From a virus: a DNA stretch of 64,000 nt. Of this stretch, positions 59,944 through 64,000 are shown one piece after another. The DNA is taken from the IMG/VR virus record IMGVR_UViG_3300042691_038490, positions 30,860 through 94,859 of that record. One strand, given 5' to 3'. Numbering within the stretch: the first letter of the stretch is position 1; every line of letters starts with the position of its first letter. Position numbers and translations under genes: made by a program. The notes beneath the pieces are model-generated. The model saw nothing but the letters and a program-made list of their open reading frames with translations. It made no database searches and was not told where the DNA came from.

Positions 59944-60936
59944 TTATATATTTTCTTTATTTCCAGAAAAAGTTATTTCTAATGCTTCGGATAATATATG
60001 ATTTAATTGACTCCTTATAAAGGACTCCATGCTTTGTAGAGTATTAAATTTATAAAGATTGTTATTTTGAAATAGTTTATAGATATGTAGCTTCTCTAGG
60101 ATATCGCATTTATTAATAATTAACCTATTAGTTCCAGAAATCTTTATTGCATCTATGAGTTTATTTAAATTTAACCAATTGACGATTCTGCGTCTACCAG
60201 TAGTTGACCCAAATTCTTGCCCTAATTCTATAAGCATATTTAGTTCTGGATCTTGCCAAAGTGACTCTGGAAAAAGAGGATCAACACCACTCTTTGTATC
60301 ATAAATTTTTGCCACGCCAATGATATCTTTTATCTTTTTGGGCGAAAATCCTAGTGAGCAAGCTGAATATGGTAGAGTTTCGCTACTCGTAACATAAGGA
60401 TAATCACCATAATTAATATCTAACCAAAAACTTTGCGCTCCTTCACAAAGAATATTTCCATAAAGTTCACCATCCCAAAGATATTGTTTATCAATATAAT
60501 CTCTAGCAAGTTTACCAATCCTTAACATTTTATCTCCATAAGCAGGAGCAATACCTTGTCCAGTTGTACCTAGTTTCTTTTTTAGAACTTCAAGATCATA
60601 CTGAATATGCTTCTCAGTAATAATATGAGTTTTTGGACTAACCTTAATTAAAGAAGTATCAAAACCTTCTTTTTTAAGATAGTCTATTTCATCAAAAAAT
60701 TTGTCAACATTAATTACGCAATTAGGACCAATAATACTAAGTTTATTTTGAAAGACTCCACATGGAATTATATGTGTTTTATATTTTTTATCTCCTAGAT
60801 AAACTGTATGACCAGCATTTGGACCACCATTCCAGCGACAAACTATATCATAATTCTTAGATATAGCATTACTTATCTTTCCTTTACCTTCATCTCCCCA
60901 TGCTAGTCCAAATATAATATCAACATAGTTTATCAT
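59944..60936 (-). CDS. purA: Adenylosuccinate synthetase (PurA-type, 330 aa)
   Basis: GTP-dependent ligase that joins IMP and Asp. Motifs: IFGLAWGDEGKGKI (catalytic Asp15), NGGPNAGHT (His43), GTTGQGIAPAYGDKMLRIG, CEGAQSFWLDINYGDYPYV then TSSE, GSTTGRRRIVNW, NKCDIL. At 330 residues it is about 100 shorter than bacterial PurA and near the length of phage PurZ, but it retains the catalytic Asp that PurZ replaces with Ser. Acts with the GMP reductase-like enzyme at 62390. Confidence 0.9.
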   Translation of the reverse strand: MINYVDIIFGLAWGDEGKGKISNAISKNYDIVCRWNGGPNAGHTVYLGDKKYKTHIIPCGVFQNKLSIIGPNCVINVDKFFDEIDYLKKEGFDTSLIKVSPKTHIITEKHIQYDLEVLKKKLGTTGQGIAPAYGDKMLRIGKLARDYIDKQYLWDGELYGNILCEGAQSFWLDINYGDYPYVTSSETLPYSACSLGFSPKKIKDIIGVAKIYDTKSGVDPLFPESLWQDPELNMLIELGQEFGSTTGRRRIVNWLNLNKLIDAIKISGTNRLIINKCDILEKLHIYKLFQNNNLYKFNTLQSMESFIRSQLNHILSEALEITFSGNKENI

Positions 60937-60973
60937 TAGCTAAAAGATTATAGTCAAAATATAAAGGAAATAC

Positions 60974-60983
60974 AAGTGTAAAT
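60974..60983 (+). promoter_or_regulatory. Candidate late-promoter motif AAGTGTAAAT
   Basis: Seven bases before ATG 60991. One of several plus-strand copies. Confidence 0.4.
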
Positions 60984-60990
60984 TATTTGT

Positions 60991-61968
60991 ATGTTTAAAT
61001 ATATTTTAGGCTTTTCTGCTTTTATATTAGCTTCTTGTGCAGCTTTCTTTTCTGTAAAAGGAATAGCGCTTCTTTTTGCTGCAAGTTTCTGGAGTGTTGC
61101 TATTATGGCTGGAAGTCTTGAGTTAGCTAAATTAATATCTGCAAGTTATCTTTATCGTTATTGGAAAGAAACAAACAAGATTCTTAAAAACTATATGTTG
61201 GGCGCAGTTATATTATTGATGAGTATTACTAGTCTTGGTATATTTGGATTCTTATCTGACGCATTTCAACGAAATTTTTCTCAATATAGCCTTAACTTAA
61301 ATAAAATAAATAGTCTTAAAAACCAACAGATATTCATAACCTCTCAAATAGATTTTAATAAAAATAAATTAAAAGATCTTATAGAATTACAAAAGACATA
61401 TCAATTCTCTCTTGATAACGCTGTCAAACAAGATGTAACTACAACAAAAACGACTAGTGGCGGATTATTTTCCTCTGGTAAAACAGAAAAAGTTACAGAT
61501 CAAAAATTATTAGATAGTAAAAATAAAATAGTAGAAAGTTCACAACAAAATATTAATTCTTTATTCACTCAAATATCTACTGTTAGCTCAGATCTTCAAA
61601 ACCAAGAGAAACAAAATTCAGATATCTCTCAAGAGATGATTAAGCTAGAAGCTGATAATACTAAAGGAGAAATTGGAACATTTAAATTTGTAGCAGAAGC
61701 TTTTGGAATGAATATAGAGACTGCTGTTAGGATATTTATCATACTTATAGTAATTGTATTTGATCCTTTAGCTGTTTGTCTTGTTATAGCTTACAACTCA
61801 ATAACAAAAAAACAAGAAAAGGTAGAGCAAAAGCAAATAACTCAAGATCAAAAAATAGAAAAAATTATAGAGAAACCAATCGAAAAACTAAAAGTTATTT
61901 ACCGAGACTTTAAAAGAGGAACAAAAAACCAACATAATCCAGACCTCGCTGATCCTAATATTTCTTGA
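60991..61968 (+). CDS. Membrane protein with central coiled coil (325 aa)
   Basis: Four N-terminal and central hydrophobic segments (ILGFSAFILASCAAFFSVKG, FWSVAIMAGSLELAKLISAS, NYMLGAVILLMSITSLGIF), then a long Lys/Gln/Ser-rich coiled coil (residues about 105-220), a last helix (IFIILIVIVFDPLAVCLVIA) and a charged C-terminal tail. A similar membrane protein with internal coiled coil occurs in many T4-like aquatic phages. Role unknown; late-type motif suggests virion or envelope remodelling. Confidence 0.65.
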   Translation: MFKYILGFSAFILASCAAFFSVKGIALLFAASFWSVAIMAGSLELAKLISASYLYRYWKETNKILKNYMLGAVILLMSITSLGIFGFLSDAFQRNFSQYSLNLNKINSLKNQQIFITSQIDFNKNKLKDLIELQKTYQFSLDNAVKQDVTTTKTTSGGLFSSGKTEKVTDQKLLDSKNKIVESSQQNINSLFTQISTVSSDLQNQEKQNSDISQEMIKLEADNTKGEIGTFKFVAEAFGMNIETAVRIFIILIVIVFDPLAVCLVIAYNSITKKQEKVEQKQITQDQKIEKIIEKPIEKLKVIYRDFKRGTKNQHNPDLADPNIS

Positions 61969-62149
61969 TTTTATAATTTTTATTAGATGGATCTATTTTT
62001 AGAATATGAGCTTTAGCTTTAGATAAGCCATCTTTTGAAGGAGGAAAAACTCCATGAAGAAAATTATCAGTCTTACTAAAGACAGCGTAATACTTATGTT
62101 TTAGTTTCTTCTGTTTCTGTACTATTTTTTTGCTCTTCTTGTTTTTCAT
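61955..62149 (-). CDS. Small basic protein (64 aa)
   Basis: Lys-rich N-terminus, then KYYAVFSKTDNFLHGVFPPS KDGLSKA; a pattern seen in small phage proteins. Overlaps 62094-62360 by 56 bases; start uncertain. Confidence 0.5.
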   Translation of the reverse strand: MKNKKSKKIVQKQKKLKHKYYAVFSKTDNFLHGVFPPSKDGLSKAKAHILKIDPSNKNYKIKKY

Positions 62150-62360
62150 TTACTAATTTCATTAAATGCTCTTTTAGAGCATCTCTAGCTTTATCACAAA
62201 AATCTTGTCCCATTTGTCCACAGCAATTTTTAAATTTTTTACCACTATGTGGACATATAGTATTTCTAGAAATTTTTGGATATATTCTCACTATTGGACT
62301 AAACTCTGTAGCTCTAGCGTATTCTATAGCTGTTAATTTATCTACGTTTTCTTTATCCAT
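62094..62360 (-). CDS. SEC-C-type zinc motif protein (88 aa)
   Basis: TICPHSGKKFKNCCGQMG: SEC-C-like zinc ribbon (C-x-H/C...C-C) in the middle, helical flanks (DKARDALKEHLMKLVNE). SEC-C motifs bind zinc and mediate protein contacts (as in SecA). Probably an adaptor. Acidic C-terminus. Confidence 0.6.
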   Translation of the reverse strand: MDKENVDKLTAIEYARATEFSPIVRIYPKISRNTICPHSGKKFKNCCGQMGQDFCDKARDALKEHLMKLVNEKQEEQKNSTETEETKT

Positions 62361-62389
62361 AATAGATTATATGTTATTAATAATATAAA

Positions 62390-63508
62390 TCAAATCTTTC
62401 CATGAGCAAAGCCTTCATACATACTATTAGGACTATTTCTTACTGCTTGAATTTTATTAGTCCAAAGTCCACCACGCATATCTTTAAGATCTCTAAATCC
62501 TAAGTAGCTCATAGCACTTCTTAAGCCATTAGCAAAATCATAAACTACATCTTCTAGAGATTTATTTTCTATAATTGGGATTAAGGTGTTGTCTCCTTCT
62601 ACAAAAAGATTCTTTTTCGTACCATCATAGAGTTCATAATCTTCTACAACATCTCTGCTAGCCATACCTCTATATTTAGCAAATCTTTTGCCATCTTTTT
62701 CAACGATATCTTCATCATCAATAACATCATATAATCCAGCAAAAATTCGTCCACAGATAACTGCATCACAACCGCTGGCTATAGCTTTTACTAAATCTTT
62801 AGGATATCTAATTCCACCATCAGTTAAAATACTTGGTCTATTAGATGGATCTGGTTGATTTGAGTCAGAATGAAATAAGTCAACTTGAGATAGCTCCCAA
62901 TTTCTAACAGCTTTCCAAGCATAGTAATTCCCAGTTAGACTTGGACATCCTATGCCCGTTTTTACTTGAGTTAAACACATACTTCCAGGACCAATTAAAT
63001 GTCTGAATCCATCAGCTTTTAGGTTGGCTAATCTATATACGCTTTGTTTTGTTAATGTATTACCAACGATTATATCCTGCCTAAATCCAGCTGTTTTATA
63101 CCATCTAAGAAAATCTTCCACATTTTTTGCTAATCCATTTGCTGTATCAAGAAAATATATATCTGTATATGTACTAGAAGCTCTTATCCTATCGTCAGCA
63201 TCTTTAAGACCAATAGCTGTAACACAGAAATTACTTTGATCCTTAATAAATTTAGCTTTTGTAGCTTGATCTTGAACAGACATAAATCTATGTATAACTC
63301 CCGCCCCACCTAGTTTATTAATCTTAACGCAGGATTTTACAGAAGATACTGTGTCCATTGGAGACAAGATAATTGGTATATTAATCTCAAAATTCTTGGA
63401 AATTTTAGTTTTCGTACTGACTTCTTTTCTGGAGTTAATATCTGAAAAATTTGGTAAAAGTGAAATATCATCGTAACTTAGGGCTTCTTTAAATTCTTGT
63501 TTTTGCAT
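62390..63508 (-). CDS. guaC: GMP reductase-like (GuaC) / IMPDH-family enzyme (372 aa)
   Basis: TIM-barrel IMPDH/GMPR family without CBS domains. SYDDISLLPNFSDI, SPMDTVSSVK, IGPGSMCLTQVKTGIGCPSL (Cys178), LTDGGIRYPKDLVKAIASGC, ICGRIFAG, RGMASR. The loop has K-T-G-x-G-(C)-P-x-L like GMP reductase (VKTGVGYPQL) rather than A-G-x-G-V-P-Q of IMPDH. Expected reaction: GMP + NADPH to IMP + NH3. Own promoter-like TTGATT-N17-TAATAT upstream. Confidence 0.8.
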   Translation of the reverse strand: MQKQEFKEALSYDDISLLPNFSDINSRKEVSTKTKISKNFEINIPIILSPMDTVSSVKSCVKINKLGGAGVIHRFMSVQDQATKAKFIKDQSNFCVTAIGLKDADDRIRASSTYTDIYFLDTANGLAKNVEDFLRWYKTAGFRQDIIVGNTLTKQSVYRLANLKADGFRHLIGPGSMCLTQVKTGIGCPSLTGNYYAWKAVRNWELSQVDLFHSDSNQPDPSNRPSILTDGGIRYPKDLVKAIASGCDAVICGRIFAGLYDVIDDEDIVEKDGKRFAKYRGMASRDVVEDYELYDGTKKNLFVEGDNTLIPIIENKSLEDVVYDFANGLRSAMSYLGFRDLKDMRGGLWTNKIQAVRNSPNSMYEGFAHGKI

Positions 63509-63551
63509 TTGACTATATTAGTAATTTTTTTAAAAAAAATCAAGCCAAATC

Positions 63552-63580
63552 TTGACTATGATATAAAAAACTTATATAAT
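63552..63580 (+). promoter_or_regulatory. Sigma70-type promoter
   Basis: -35 TTGACT, 17-nt spacer, -10 TATAAT; drives the micro-peptide and dCMP deaminase. Confidence 0.75.
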
Positions 63581-63586
63581 CACTAA

Positions 63587-63661
63587 ATGATTCAAACATT
63601 CATATGCGTTTTACTTGGTCTTGTGCTATTAATGTATTGGCAATATAAAGATGCAAAATAA
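63587..63661 (+). CDS. Tiny membrane peptide (24 aa)
   Basis: MIQTFICVLLGLVLLMYWQY then KDAK. Almost the same length and design as the peptide at 302-376. Overlaps the start of the deaminase gene by 11 bases. Confidence 0.45.
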   Translation: MIQTFICVLLGLVLLMYWQYKDAK

Positions 63662-63986
63662 TAGAATTTCATTTATCGAAGCTGCTATGTTAACTGCCAC
63701 TATATGGTCTCATAGATCTGAGGATTTACATAAAAAAGTTGGAGCATGTATCCTGAATGAGGAGGGCAGAGTATTGTCTGTTGGTTATAACGGTCTAACT
63801 TCAAAATTGAATAAAGATATTTCATTTTGGGAAAATAGAGATAATAGACGAGACTATGTAGTGCATGCAGAAGTTAATGCTTTAGCACTAATAAAAAAAC
63901 AAGATAATCCATACTTAATTGCTACTACTCTTTTACCATGCTCTCATTGTGCAACTAATATAGCTTGCTATAATATTAAAAAGTAG
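63651..63986 (+). pseudogene. dCMP deaminase, interrupted by a frame change at its C-terminus
   Basis: Zinc motifs VVHAEVNALAL and LLPCSHCATNI identify a dCMP deaminase (dCMP to dUMP, feeding dTMP synthesis). The frame ends at TAG after NIKK, but one base back it reads VVYTEE, the normal continuation of the family. So either an A is missing in the A5 run (63977-63981), or the phage uses -1 frameshifting there. Window ends 14 bases later. Confidence 0.75.
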
Positions 63987-64000
63987 TATATACTGAAGAG

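Noticed and set aside
59944-60936. PurZ (2-aminoadenylosuccinate synthetase) as firm call
   Set aside because: The catalytic Asp of GDEGKGK is kept, whereas PurZ has Ser there; no DatZ was seen. Called PurA-type, with PurZ0 left as a hypothesis.
62390-63508. IMP dehydrogenase
   Set aside because: The loop after the catalytic Cys reads VKTGIGCPSL as in GMP reductases, CBS domains are absent, so GuaC-like is preferred.
1-64000. CRISPR array
   Set aside because: The 35-bp tandem units have no unique spacers between them, and no other regularly spaced direct repeats were seen.
1-64000. Integrase, transposase or prophage att sites
   Set aside because: No tyrosine or serine recombinase, transposase or IS ends were recognised; HNH genes are the only mobile enzymes seen.

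Overview
The window is a 64-kb piece of a large, AT-rich, lytic-type tailed-phage genome. Reasons: a rIIA-rIIB pair, PhoH, Hsp20, an ATP-dependent DNA ligase, a UvsE UV endonuclease, a RuvB-like ATPase, dCMP deaminase, HNH endonucleases, fibre-like virion proteins and nine tRNA genes, with more than a hundred short, tightly packed, ATGA-coupled genes. There are no capsid, terminase, portal or polymerase genes here, so this is only part of a larger genome. The host is not named by the sequence. Three phage-encoded secreted proteins end in PEP-CTERM sorting tails, which points to a host with an exosortase; Verrucomicrobiota or Planctomycetota would fit, but this is inference.

Layout. 0-11.8 kb (mostly minus strand): the end of an hsp20 gene, an operon of PEP-CTERM surface proteins, then virion and fibre-type proteins, PhoH, a glycosyltransferase and papain/transglutaminase-like proteins. 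Many of these genes are preceded by a shared motif (AGTGTAAT) that I propose as the phage late promoter. 11.8-23.3 kb: an accessory island of small gene cassettes with higher GC, nearly every one under its own host-type sigma70 promoter with a 16-nt spacer. The cassettes are separated by about 11 copies of a 60-75 bp structured repeat. They include three copies of an unrecognised protein family, a SleB-type cell-wall hydrolase, a GP88-family protein, an ArdC-like antirestriction protein, a DUF932 protein, six tRNAs and a probable small RNA. 23.3-44 kb: a long array of small early-type genes, a tRNA-Thr, a highly structured candidate RNA of about 345 nt with its own promoter and terminator, a MazG-like pyrophosphohydrolase, a 3D-domain protein, a deaminase and a cluster of tiny membrane proteins. 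43-54 kb: RuvB-like ATPase, rIIB, rIIA, HNH endonucleases, DNA ligase, phosphoesterase and UvsE. 54.5-57.8 kb: a 35-bp tandem repeat, a secreted protein under a perfect consensus promoter, and a glycan-modifying set (glycosyltransferases, methyltransferase). 57.9-64 kb: a virion-like protein, two tRNAs, a flavodoxin-fold reductase, an adenylosuccinate synthetase, a membrane coiled-coil protein, a GMP reductase-like enzyme and a broken or frameshifted dCMP deaminase.

How parts may work together. The GMP reductase-like enzyme and adenylosuccinate synthetase would move guanine nucleotides through IMP to adenine nucleotides, which suits an AT-rich genome. ArdC, RIIA/RIIB and perhaps the unknown cassettes look like counter-defence. 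The tRNAs include three of odd architecture. The most novel items are the repeat-separated cassette island, the three-member protein family inside it, the structured RNA at 26.2-26.6 kb, the AGTGTAAT motif, and the phage PEP-CTERM operon. All family assignments are from recognising motifs by eye; no database search was run.
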